Assembly: GCA_963682175.1 (NCBI GenBank) | Contig: OY821787.1 | Location: 14,176,501 to 14,240,500, forward strand | DNA: 64,000 bases | Direction: 5' to 3' | Source of the DNA: Triglochin maritima | Lineage: Eukaryota > Streptophyta > Magnoliopsida > Alismatales > Juncaginaceae | In this document: piece after piece, positions 1 through 9,940 of the stretch | Layout of the letters: the number at the start of each line of letters is the position of its first letter | How positions within the stretch are numbered: the stretch's first letter is position 1 | Translations under genes and position numbers: made by a program | Notes under the pieces: generated by a model | What the model was told of the DNA's origin: nothing | Databases searched by the model: none | The model's input: the letters and a program-made list of their open reading frames with translations, nothing else

Positions 1-1500
1 GAACTCATTACTTCGAGTGTACAAAATCTACATTTCATACATGAAAATAACAATACATTAACTATACATGCATTATATTTCATATCGAAATCAAAAAACC
101 AAAAAAAATGAAAACCCTACTTGAACAATGTTGGTCGCCAGAGAGAGAAAGTAATGGGGAATGAGGAATAATTTGGGTGTGGGAGAAGGATGTTGGTGGT
201 TGGCCAACCCCATTTTAGCCCTAGGCAAAAATGGCATCTCGGGTGTCATTTTTACCTGAGTTAAAAACGACATCACCAGTGTCGTTTTCAATTACGGTAA
301 AAACGACATCACTGATGTTTTTATTTAATGAAAACCATTTTTATTTAATGAAAACGACACGTTAGGTGTCATTTTTAATGTGAATAGTTTGTCAATTAAG
401 TTTCTGATGTGAATATTCTTCAAATTTTCTTTTTTGGTGAATATTTTGAAATCTTTTCCTTATATATAAATAAGTAAATATATAGCTAAATATTGATAAC
501 AGACATGTACACGTACATATATAGGTAAGAACAAAAAAACAAATAAGTAGATATAAATATATAAATACCTATATTTTCATACTATACAAGTAAATAAATA
601 AATAAATAATAGATATATTAGACTAACCAGAAAATAAAAGTTAATAATTACCATAAATTAGTTTAGGCATAAATGATTATATTGATACAAGAGAAAAATG
701 AAGACAGTTACAATATATCTGAAGTGAAATGATTATAATACATAACTATAAAAAACCATAAACATAGAATATAAATAGAGAATCAAAATAAAGTGACAAA
801 CCATTAAATATGAATAAGTATGTAATACTATAAGTCAGTACATAATACGCTGACCAACCAATAAAATTTAATAAATACTATACAATAGTCTTGGAATAAA
901 TAAATAAATTATATTATATAAGCAAAATAGACACATAGTTACAAAAATATCTGATACTACATTATGAATACTTAAATATAAAAATCTACAAACATAGAAT
1001 ATATCGAAAATAATTATAAGGTCATGGGGGTTTATTTATTTGAGGGTCATTTACTTTTTCTGAGCTTAAAAAAAACTAAACGTCACATTTACCTTGTTTA
1101 TTTTTCCTAATTACAAATCACATTCTTCTTCTTCTTCCCAACATCCATATTTATCCCAACTCTCACACCCAACATATTTCTCCCCTAAATCAAACAACCT
1201 CAGTCCAACCATCCTACTTAATACACCAGAGTATTAAGATCGATTTCCATTACGTAAGTTTTTTTGCTTTTTTGTTATAACACAAAATGGACCAAACGAA
1301 CTTGCTTGTTTTTAACAAACGAGTCGAACGACCTCAGTCGGTGTTAATCAAATGACCTAGGTCGTATTCACCGAACAAGCTGGTTCATTTCCACCCAACG
1401 AGCTGCATCGTTTTCCGAAACGACCTTAGCCGTTTTCACCAAACAAACTGTCATTTTCCCAAACGAGTTGGGTCATTTTATTCATAACATCCACATTCAA
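1..1500. other. AT-rich intergenic DNA, no gene seen
   Basis: No coding frame here resembles a known protein. The DNA is very AT-rich, with many short TA- and AAT-rich runs. Two local repeats stand out: AAACGACA/TGTCGTTT motifs at about 240-370, and GACC...GGTC-type repeats with 'acgacctcagtcg'-like words at about 1320-1450. A pyrimidine-rich stretch lies at 1120-1200. I see no element boundary. Confidence 0.6.
240..372. repeat. Short dispersed AAACGACA / TGTCGTTT motif cluster
   Basis: The words 'aaaacgaca' and 'tgtcgtttt' recur several times within 130 bp in both orientations. At 267-291 they form a short inverted repeat around 'tcaccag'. Similar AAACGACGCCGTTT-like words are common in plant genomes, often in degenerate elements. 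The cluster could be the edge of an old element; no terminal repeats or target-site duplication were found. Confidence 0.4.
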
Positions 1501-2300
1501 AAATGGAATTTGATGATTCCAGATCCATTAGAAAGCAATTGTAAGGAGCATATATTTGTTTCTGTTATGATTTGTCAAATTACGATTATACGATGGTGAC
1601 AAACGTGTCTCAAGATAGATCGTATTTGGAAACGAGACAATCAACATATCTTGAATAATTTGTACATAACTCTCTCCTCTAATATCCAAATAAGGCTATT
1701 ATTGACTCGTTATAAAGAAAATTTTGACAAGCAAAACTTTGATATTTTACATATTTTCATATTCGGAAACGATTGAGTTCATAAAGGACGTGGAAGACGT
1801 ACCAGTCCAACTTGGGACGCACCAGTCCTGCTCAGGACACACTGGTCCCGTGCGTACACATCACTTGTTTTAGTGTGTCTATGACTTGTCAAATTCCGAT
1901 GTAACGATGATGCAAAATGTGTGTGAAGACGGACCCGTATATGGAAACTTGACAATCGACATATCATCACTGATTCGTGCATAACGCTCTCCTCTGATAT
2001 CCAAATAAGGTGATTCAAGATCTTTTACAAAGAAAATTTTGAGACCCAAAACTTTTCTATTTAACATATTTCCAAATTCGAAACCTCATGGGTTCATAAA
2101 GGTGTAGAACACGCATCAGCCCTGCTCGGGATGCACTCGTCTTGCGTGTGACACATTATTTGTTTTACTCATAACATCCACATCGAAATATAGAATTTGG
2201 TGATTCCAGATCCGTTGGAAAGATAATTGAAATGAGAACATATTACTGTGTCATATGACTTGCCAAATTCCGATGATACGATGGTGAAAAATGTCACAAG
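1501..2300. repeat. Diverged tandem repeat, about 2.5 units
   Basis: Three copies of a block can be aligned by eye. The phrase 'gtcaaattccgat..acgatggtg' occurs at about 1575, 1890 and 2264. It is followed in the first two copies by '..aacgctctcctctgatatccaaataagg' and 'aaagaaaattttga', and by 'gattccagatcc' before copies 1 and 3. Spacing is about 315 and 375 bp. Between copies 1 and 2 lie short 'accagtcc..gggacgcacc' repeats (1800-1850). The block resembles 3' or spacer DNA of gypsy-type elements and runs straight into a gypsy pol fragment at 2302. It has no coding potential. Confidence 0.55.
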
Positions 2301-2301
2301 C

Positions 2302-3053
2302 TGAACCTTGAGTGGGATTTCCACAACTGAACATCATGACCTTGGGGGGTTGTGATGCAGTGATTGGAGTTGACCTCCCTAAGAAATGGGGGACAATTAG
2401 CTGGAATTTTAGAGCCTTGACCATGGACTTCCAATACCAGAATCAAAGATGGAGGTTGCGGGGTTGTGATGTCCCAACAATTTCACTAATGAACCCTCCT
2501 CAGGTTGAAAGGCAGATCAGGCAAGCCAAACAGTTGTACCTCCTCCATTCACAGCCTCTGAAGGGGTCAAATCAGAGACTCAAGAGCTGCTGGAGGAAAT
2601 AGTTTCCCTTCCCTATCTTGAGATCCAAATTCTATTACACCAACATCTGAATTTGTTTTCTTTGCCCCAACAGTTGCCACAAATCAGAAGTTGTGATCAT
2701 GTTATTCCCTTACAGGAGGGCACCAATCCAGGCTCTTGTCACCATACAGGTATCCTCCATATCAAAAGATTGTGATAAAGAACATTGTTAAGGAAGCTCT
2801 TAGTAATGGCTTCATTAGGCATAGTAGCATCCCTTACTCATCCCCAGTGCTCCTAGTAAAAAACCAGATGGGTCTTGGAGAATGTGTGTGGACTACATGG
2901 CTCTTTATCAAGCTACCATTAAAAACAAATTTCCCATCCCAGTGGTGGATGACCTGCTAGATGAATTGCATGGGTCAAGGGTATTCTCTAAGATGGATCT
3001 GAGAGCTGGCTATCACCAGATTAGAATGAATGAAAAGGATATATACAAGACTG
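2302..3053 (+). pseudogene. Chromovirus-like gypsy pol fragment H1 (protease-RT linker and RT N-terminus)
   Basis: This fragment encodes the start of a Ty3/gypsy pol. 2312-2602 reads MGFPQLNIMTLGGCDAVIGV and continues to a '..LTMDFQYQNQRWRLRG' end, the usual retropepsin-to-RT linker of plant gypsy elements. After a stop and frameshifts, 2736-3053 reads 'YRYPPYQKIVIKNIVKEALS', then the RT N-terminal SPVLLVKN and [20 protein letters not shown] motifs in a shifted frame. The RT stops dead at 3053, before its catalytic FDD. The last 143 bp (2911-3053) are duplicated at 7989-8131 with about seven mismatches. There is no intact frame, so this is a dead fragment. The lineage (Reina-like chromovirus) is inferred from the related H2 copy. 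Confidence 0.8.
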
Positions 3054-3070
3054 ATTAGTAGCATATTTTT

Positions 3071-4465
3071 TGATATGTTTTAATTAACTGCAAGTGCACG
3101 GCCGCGTTGAAGCCGTGGCAAATACGGGTCGATCCACAAGGAGGTGTGTGGACTTTGGTTTGTTCGAAGGCGAGTGGGAAAGAAAGGGAAAAGGATTGAT
3201 TAAACTACACTACACTAAATGAGTAAACAACAAAGAAGGAAACGAAAGTATAAAACGAACTAAAACTAAACTAAGCAACTAATAACAGAAGATAGAACTC
3301 AGGAATGGAAAACCCCTAAGGGGTGGAGAGTGTGTGTACGCATGAAATAAGTGTGGTGAATGCATACAATAAGCTCAAGTGTAGCTAGTGTTTGTTAATG
3401 CATAAGAAGTACCTCATGACAAGACCTATCATTTAAAACACTAACCTAGGTGTCTAATATGAGCATGACAAGTTTGTTATTAAGAACGTAAACAAGAATG
3501 GAATGTACCTAACATTATGGCAGAAACCATCAAGTAAAAGTTCTTATTAAAACAAGCAAGCATACTAACATTTCTCACAAACAACAATGTCTAGCATTCA
3601 TACCATCTACTTAATATGTATACACATCTGCTCCACCCCCAAAAGGGATGGACTACTCACACATATTTAAACTAACATTTATACTAAGGAAAGAAAACAT
3701 GCTTAAACTAATTATAAGAAAACTAAACAACAAGTTTAACTAAAAGAACATAAAACTAAGGAAACATGCAAGACATAAGAAATGAAATTAAACTAAGAAA
3801 GAAACAACATAACCAAAAGGAAACATCTATTATTACTCACTCAATTACAAGTAGCCTCTCTCCACCAGGGTTTTTGCTTCAAGGCTTGAACTCCTAGTAG
3901 AGAGGATGACCCCCAAGAGAGAGATGGGGTACAAGAGAGGAGGGAGAGTTCTATTTATAGCCATAGAAAAAGGTAATCTGGGACAATCCCCCGGTATGGG
4001 ACTAAACATATACCAAAAATAGACTAAACACACTCTAATACACGACCCAAAGAAATATTAGCGTATCTGGAGCAACCCAGATCGCCAATTGGCGGTCTAC
4101 AGGGTTTGGATCCGTCTAGGTTTTCTTCTGGGCTTTTCTAGATGACTTTGTTGGTCTTTGATTCATCTACTTTGCGTGCTGGAGCTCCGACCCGAATATA
4201 TTTGCCAAAATACTCCCATGATGGTGTGGAGTATTCTTGTTTGCTCATTGGTCCTTCTATCTTGCATTCAGGTCCTTCGATCTTGCATCTTAGTCCTCAA
4301 GTCTCTCAACTCAGTCATTTTTCCTGCTTTTAGGTCCTTTCATGCCTCTTCTCTTCAAACCTATTTATTCCTGAAATTCAAACATAAAGCTCGTTACGTA
4401 GCATTGTTTAGGTGAACGATAATGGATATAAGATCCAAATGTAAGCATGAAATGATGTCAATTAC
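3071..4465 (-). mobile_element. LTR 'C' of an A-like gag-pro element, minus orientation (solo or partial)
   Basis: About 1.4 kb resembles the LTR of element A along its length. The left edge has 'tgcaagtgcacggccgcgtt' and 'gtggcaaatacgggtcgatc'. The inner part has the 'ctatttatag' TATA box on the minus strand near 3952, then 'aatcccccggtatgggac', the palindrome cgccaattggcg (4083-4094) and 'ggctctggagctccgacccga'-type sequence. The right edge 'aagcatgaaatgatgtcaat' matches the end of A's LTR. No polypurine tract follows the right edge and no primer site precedes the left edge, so I read it as a solo or broken LTR. No clear target-site duplication is seen. Confidence 0.7.
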
Positions 4466-5343
4466 ATATCATACATTGTATTCATGCTATATAACCATTA
4501 TTTTACCCCGTATTTATGCTACTCGAGTGTTTATTTGATGTGTTCCAGGGTTTAGGCAATAAAGAAGAGAAAGGAAGATAAAATGACCAAAATGCAAGAA
4601 TAATGAGCTGATTTGGAAGGTTTTGGACATGTTTGTAATGTCAATGACTGGATTGTAACTCAGGAAGGACCCAAGTGAAAACCCAGGGGGACAACTCTCA
4701 AATGACAACTCAAAGACTAGAGGTGTGACAGTTGCTAGTGGAGAAAGAGTGGATTGTGAGGGTCTTCGTGCTGTAGTTCCCATTAGCCTACAAACGTTGA
4801 ACCTTGAGTGGGATTTCCACAATTGAACATTGAGTGGGATTGACCGACTCACTCTCCTCCTCACTCTTTTCCACTCGACTAAGACTAATTAAGAGAGAAT
4901 TGTTTGGGTTACGTACATGACCCTTGAATCACTTCTCATCACACTTGTAACATAACCCTTGAGCCCTCCTTCTTAATCTCTCTTGTTCCAACTCATTGTG
5001 AGAGGCTAAGTGTAAAGAAAAATATGTTGGTTGCAAAAGTCCAGAATCTCCTAAACCTGAGGAGTAATTCAACAATTAAAACTAAATGGGCTCGAACCAA
5101 CAGCTCCGGGAGCACCCCGTGCGGTTATTATGTTAACCAAAGTTGTGGTTAAAATTTGAAGGCGATAGGAGAAAAATGATCCACCAGTGGCGGATTAAAA
5201 TCGACCACTGACGGATCCGATTAAGATTTTGGCTCTCAAATTTTGGCGGCGGATCGAGTTGTCTGGTTTGAGTATTCTAGGACCTCCAGATCTGATTTAC
5301 AGTCGTCAAATTATACCCACATCCATCCAAACCCTTTAATCGT

Positions 5344-5353
5344 CTATAAATAG
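5344..5353 (+). promoter_or_regulatory. TATA box of the plus-strand LTR
   Basis: 'ctataaatag' is followed at about 30 bp by 'cttgtaatggctcctctccc'. This matches the position of the TATA box in the related LTRs of E and A. The LTR promoter role is inferred from that conserved placement. Confidence 0.55.
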
Positions 5354-6028
5354 ACTTGTAATGGCTCCTCTCCCTCTTCTTCCTCCTTCCCCAATTAGAG
5401 TAGTTTTAGTTTTCTATTTTAGTAGTGTAAATAAGGGGGTTGGATAGGAGCAAACTTTGTATTTCTATTTCATAATCTAGTTTAGTTCTTGTTCTTTATG
5501 TTGATGTTTTCCATTTTATGCAATTTCATTTGTGTTTAATGCTTGCTTAATCTAGTTTTCCTTGATTTTTATGTTGTTTTCATGCTTTCTTTGCTTTAGA
5601 GATGAGTAGAGAGTAGTCCATCCCCATTTAAGGGGTGGAGACGAAGGTGATGTGATTATGTGATGTATGAGGTATGTGTGTTAATCTTAATCCTTCGAGC
5701 CTTACATGATTTCCATAACCATCTAATGGGATTTCACTCTTATATTTGATATGCTAATGATCTTGAGTGATACTTAGCACATGCTTTAGATTAGTGGGCC
5801 TATTTTATGGGGAATGATGAGGTTAGGATAAGGATAGAGTGGAAGAAGGAAACATAACATGTGGGAGCAAGTGCTTTTGTTGGCCTCGCCTTAATTAATG
5901 TCTTGTATGTTTTAATGATTTTGTAAATCTTATTTCATGTGGAAAATATAGTAGGGTTTGGTCTTTATGCATGAGTTCATTTAGCTTCATTTCAATAATT
6001 ATCTTGTATGGTTTAATGATAGTGTTTT

Positions 6029-7663
6029 TGTTGGCTTTTAGGCCTTAATCCATGTTTTGATGATTTAATCAACCTAATCTTAATCACAATCTAATGTAGA
6101 GTAGAACACATTATGCATAGCATATTTTTTGTGTGCTAACATCTACAGGTGATCAAGAGTCAATGAAGAAAAGAATTCAAGTCAAGACATGTAATCAAGA
6201 TTTTGAAGACATGTAATTTTACTTGTAATTGAGTCTTAGGGACTTGTGTATACTTGAGCATACTAAAGTAAATATCTATTCACATACACACTAGGTTCCT
6301 TATAGAAATCACACACAAAATCTCAGATCAATTGGACTTCAATGGGTCACTCAAACGTAGACCGGAAAACACTTAAACATAAACTTAATTTTCCTGTGCC
6401 AATCGGTCGACTGAACTTGTTCTCAGTTCGACCGATTGGGTTGGTTATTTATGTTAGCCTATAGTGTTGTACCAGTCGACCAATTGTACGATGTTGTTCG
6501 ACCATCTACACGTGTCATTTGACCGTTACACTTGTCGTTTTATACAACGGTTGGATTTTCCAAAACCCCAAAATTCCTTGGCCACCGGTCGACACGATGC
6601 CTTCCTAGTGGTCGACCAGATGAAGCACTCTTGGTCATCCATAACTTACTGGAAGTTTTTGGTCTACTGTTCCCTAGTCCGTGGTCGATCGAACGTAGAT
6701 TTCTCTTGAAGCCCAAAGTGCCTATTAATTTTCGGTCGAACACGACCATTCCTTGAGTTTGACAGTTTATCTTTTGTCTGGCCAAAATTCTCTAAACGGT
6801 CAACTGACCCACGATTTTGTTCTATCGTTCACTTAAGTGTGTTGGCTTTTTGGCCTTAATCTATGTTTTGATGATTTAATCAACCTAATCTTAATAAAAG
6901 TGATTAGAATGAGAGACCCTCACGATCCTACAAAGTGAACTTGAGTTATAGCCCAAGTTGGTTCGACCGATTGCTTGACTATTCGAACATTTTCTTAAAC
7001 ATAAGGAAACGGTCGACCGATTTGCCCGATTCGGTCAACCGATTGTGTCCAGAACAGTGACCTGTGCTTTTCTATTTTGTGTTTCTTACACAATCACTTA
7101 CCACATTAATCACAACTGCTATAAAACCTTAGGAGCTTATAAATAGATGTTACCAAGACTTATTTGAAGATCTCTCCCACTTCTATTTGCCTCCTATATT
7201 AGAGAGATTCCTCAAACACTCAAAGCTTCCACTCCACACTTAATATCCCAAATCTTATCTTACTCCAAGTGTGCTCAAGGTTAGAGTGTCAATACTCTTG
7301 GTTAATTGTTGTTGTCATCAAGGTTGTAAAGGTTTCGGTGAAAGCCCGAAGCGTCCCTCTCGGATTGTGAGAGGAGGATCCAAGCTCGGCGAGGGTTGTT
7401 CGCGAGCTTGAAGATTGTAAAGGCATTGTCTCCTGGCCCGGAATGGGGAGCAGATAGTGAAGGCGTGAGCAAAGCTTGAAGTGTCGAGCGGAGCTTGCAA
7501 GAGAGAACGTAGGCGGGTGGCCGAACCTTTGTAAAAATCCCTCGTGCATTGTGTGGTTTGCATATTTCTAGTCTCTACTTGTCTTTATTGTTTCCGTTGC
7601 ATTTTTTTAATTAGAGATTAACGTAAAATTGATTAGATAATAAGGGCCATACATGATCCCATA
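6029..7663 (+). mobile_element. Solo LTR D1 (D family) with TSD gtttt
   Basis: It starts TGTTGGCTTTTAGGCC and ends '..catgatcccata'. The 5-bp target-site duplication gtttt flanks it (6024-6028 and 7664-7668). It holds dispersed ggtcgaccg-type motifs (6405-7030), a TATA-like 'cttataaatag' near 7137, and the 'gaaagcccgaagcg' and 'ctcctggcccgg' segments shared with D3-D5. It has no coding frame of its own. It carries the 93-bp mini-element D2. The LTR family is probably copia, judged from the TG...CA ends and its likeness in layout to F; no internal region is present to prove it. Confidence 0.75.
6840..6932 (+). mobile_element. 93-bp mini-LTR D2 nested in D1, TSD aagtg
   Basis: The first 57 or so bp repeat the D-family start (TGTTGGCTTTTTGGCC to CCTAATCTTAAT). 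The last 36 bp match the D-family end seen in D4 and D5 ('gtgattagaat..gagaccctcacgatcctaca'). So both LTR ends are fused with everything between deleted. It is flanked by a perfect 5-bp target-site duplication aagtg (6835-6839 and 6933-6937), and the D1 sequence continues on both sides. This is a complete TG...CA insertion, not a simple tandem duplication. Confidence 0.75.
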
Positions 7664-7988
7664 GTTTTATCTTATTTCATGTGGAGACAAAATTAGATTT
7701 GGTTTTACAGTTTTCATGTACTACATGTTGTGACGAGCACAATTGAACACACACACATAAACATATTTTCGTATTCGCATTCTTTCTCTACCCCCTAAGG
7801 GTTTAGTTTTATTCTTTGTTTTTCGATTACATACGCATTGTAGTGTAACTCCGCTCGCATTCGTCTCTTCTTCTCCCCCACTTGAGTATTGTGGATTACG
7901 ACTCGCGTGCTCTCCCGGTGGACTCGACCCGTGCTTGCCACTGCTTCAACGTGATCATGCACTTGTGGTATTTTAACTTATTCAATCA

Positions 7989-8272
7989 AGCTTCCATTAA
8001 AAACAAATTTCCCATCCCATTGGTGGATGACCTGCTAGATGAATTGCATGGGTCAAGGGTATTCTCTAAGAAGGATCTGAGAGCTGGCTATCACCAGATC
8101 ATAATAAATGAAAATGATATATACAAGACTGCATTCAAAACTCATGATGGTCACTATGAGTTTGTAGTGATGACTTTTGGGCTAACTAATGCACTATCTA
8201 CATTTCAGAGTCTCATGAAAGAATTATTCAAGTCCTATTTGAGACAATTGTGCTGGTATTCTTTGATGATAT
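7989..8272 (+). pseudogene. Chromovirus-like pol H2, part 1 (RT palm and fingers)
   Basis: The translation resembles gypsy [22 protein letters not shown], then [33 protein letters not shown] and [16 protein letters not shown]. It ends inside the 'FFDDILxY' catalytic block exactly at the insertion of D3 (TSD gatat), and the block resumes at 9713. With the three later parts it forms one contiguous pol. The K in FSKKDL replaces the usual M, and a frameshift lies near 8240, so the copy is inactive. The first 143 bp duplicate 2911-3053. Confidence 0.85.
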
Positions 8273-9707
8273 TGTTGGCTTTCTGGCCTTAATCCATATT
8301 TTGATGATTTAATCAACCTAATTTTAATCACAATCAAATGTGGTGTAGCACACATAATGCATAGAAGATAAATTGTATTGTGCTAACATCTACAAGAAGA
8401 ATGGAATTGAAGTCAAGACATCTAATCAAATCTTTTTGAAGACATATAATTTTACTTTATTTTGAGTCTTAGGAACTTGTGTAATCTTGAGTATACAAGA
8501 GTTAAACTTACTCACATACACACTAGGTTCCTTGCAGAAGTCACACACAAAATTTCACATCAATTAGACTTTAATAGATCACCCAAACCTTAGCCGAGAA
8601 ATCACTAAACCAAAACCTAATCTTCTTGTGCCAAACAGTTGACCGGAACAAGATCTTTGTTCAACCGATTTTAACAGAGTCTCAGAGTGAATTTTCCTAG
8701 CTGAACCGGTCGACCGTTCCCGTATTTTTGGATGACTGTTATACTTTTTCGTATTCTCCTAACGGTCGTATTCGTATAAATTCAGCGAACCCCTAGAATA
8801 CTATTGGCCATCGGTCGAATGTTGACCTTAGAACGGTTGACTGGAAGAACACAATTCTTGAGACCAAAGTGCCTGTTATTTTCGGTCGAACATAACCAAT
8901 CTTTGTGTTCGATCGATTAACCTTAGACCTTGAGAAAACGTCTTGAACGGTCGTCGACCGACCAATTATTAAGTTCGAACGTTCACTTAAGTCTTACTTA
9001 ATTGGTTCGACTATTTTCTAGTTTGTTCGAACGTTTCTTTATTCTTAAAGAAATGGTAAACCGTTCTTCCCGTTTTGGTCGACCGTTGAAGGACAGAATT
9101 GCAGAACTTCAATTTTTGTTTTGTGTATCTTACACACAAATCAATCAATTCTTCCCCAATGGCTAGAAATCTTTAGGAGCTTATAAATAGAGGTCCAAAT
9201 ACATTGTTTAGACAAATCTCACACTTCCAATTGCTCCATATACTAGAGAGACTTCTCCCAATCAAGAAATCCCAAATCCCACAATCAAAGCCCAAACCTC
9301 AACATATTTGATCAATTACTACTCATACTCAAAGTGTGCTCAAGTTAGAGAGTGTTGTTCCACTCAAACATTTGCTGTCAAAAGAAGTATATATTTTGGT
9401 GATAGCCCAAAGTGTTCCTTCTCAGATTGTGAGAAGAGGAAACTATGTTCGTGAGGTTGTTCGCGGAGCTTGCTTTGTAAACGTGTTCTCTCCCGGCCCG
9501 GGTTGGGGAGTGGATAGTGAAGTCATGAGCGGAGCTTGCAAGAGAGGAAGTAGGCGGGAGACCGAACCTCTATAAAACCCTTGTCACTTGTGGTTTGCAT
9601 TGCTTTTCCCTACTTGATTTGTTTATTATTTCCATTGCACATCTTGTTAATTAAGTAGGAATTAAACGTGATTTGATTAGATTAATTAGGGGCCATCGAT
9701 CCTTACA
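8273..9707 (+). mobile_element. Solo LTR D3 (D family) with TSD gatat
   Basis: 1435 bp running from TGTTGGCTTTCTGGCC to CCATCGATCCTTACA. It is flanked by the perfect 5-bp duplication gatat (8268-8272 and 9708-9712). TATA box 'cttataaatag' lies at about 9180-9190. Upstream of it, in U3, are many degenerate ggtcgaccg motifs (8635-9085). No internal region is present, so this is a solo LTR left by LTR-LTR recombination. Removing it restores the RT catalytic segment of H2. Confidence 0.85.
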
Positions 9708-9712
9708 GATAT

Positions 9713-9940
9713 ACTCATATATAGCCCTAGTATGTTACAACATATTACTCACTGGAAACAGGTGTTCCAAGTACCGCAGAAGAATCAATTGTTCCTCAAA
9801 CTATCCAAGTGTGAGTTTGTTGTAGCTCAGGTGGAAAACCTTGGCCATGTCATTCAGGAAGGCCAGGTAGCAATGGACACTAAGAAGATGGACAACATGC
9901 TGAAGTGGCCCCAACCACAGTCTCTTAAAGCATTGAGAGG
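9713..9940 (+). pseudogene. Chromovirus-like pol H2, part 2 (RT thumb)
   Basis: It continues the RT after D3. The catalytic FFDD-ILIYSPS block spans the junction, followed by the 'FLKLSKCEFVVAQVENLGHV' and 'MDTKKMDNMLKWPQPQSLKAL' motifs that end the gypsy RT. It is interrupted by element A at 9940 (TSD agagg) and resumes as RGVLGLTSYYRKFVKNY at 18368. Confidence 0.85.

Larger units (their letters stand above)
4466..7988 (+). mobile_element. Diverged A-like LTR in plus orientation, interrupted by D1
   Basis: Without the D1 insertion this is about 1.9 kb with LTR layout. A U3-like part (4466-5340) is followed by a TATA box 'ctataaatag' (5344-5353) and an R/U5-like part. The right end 'gacccgtgcttgccactgct..ttcaatca' is the reverse complement of the start of A's LTR and ends in CA at 7988, abutting pol fragment H2. 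The U3 holds an imperfect inverted repeat at about 5181-5219 (atccaccagtggcgg / cgaccactgacggat), the counterpart of the palindromes in the A, B and E LTRs. No gag follows or precedes, so it is probably a solo LTR. The left edge is uncertain. Confidence 0.6.

Noticed and set aside
1779..2067. Two overlapping open frames of 62-79 residues
   Set aside because: They fall in the tandem repeat, are not conserved between its units and resemble no protein.
3071..7988. A complete element formed by the two LTRs in this block
   Set aside because: The LTRs are in opposite orientation and abut, with no primer site, polypurine tract or gag between them.
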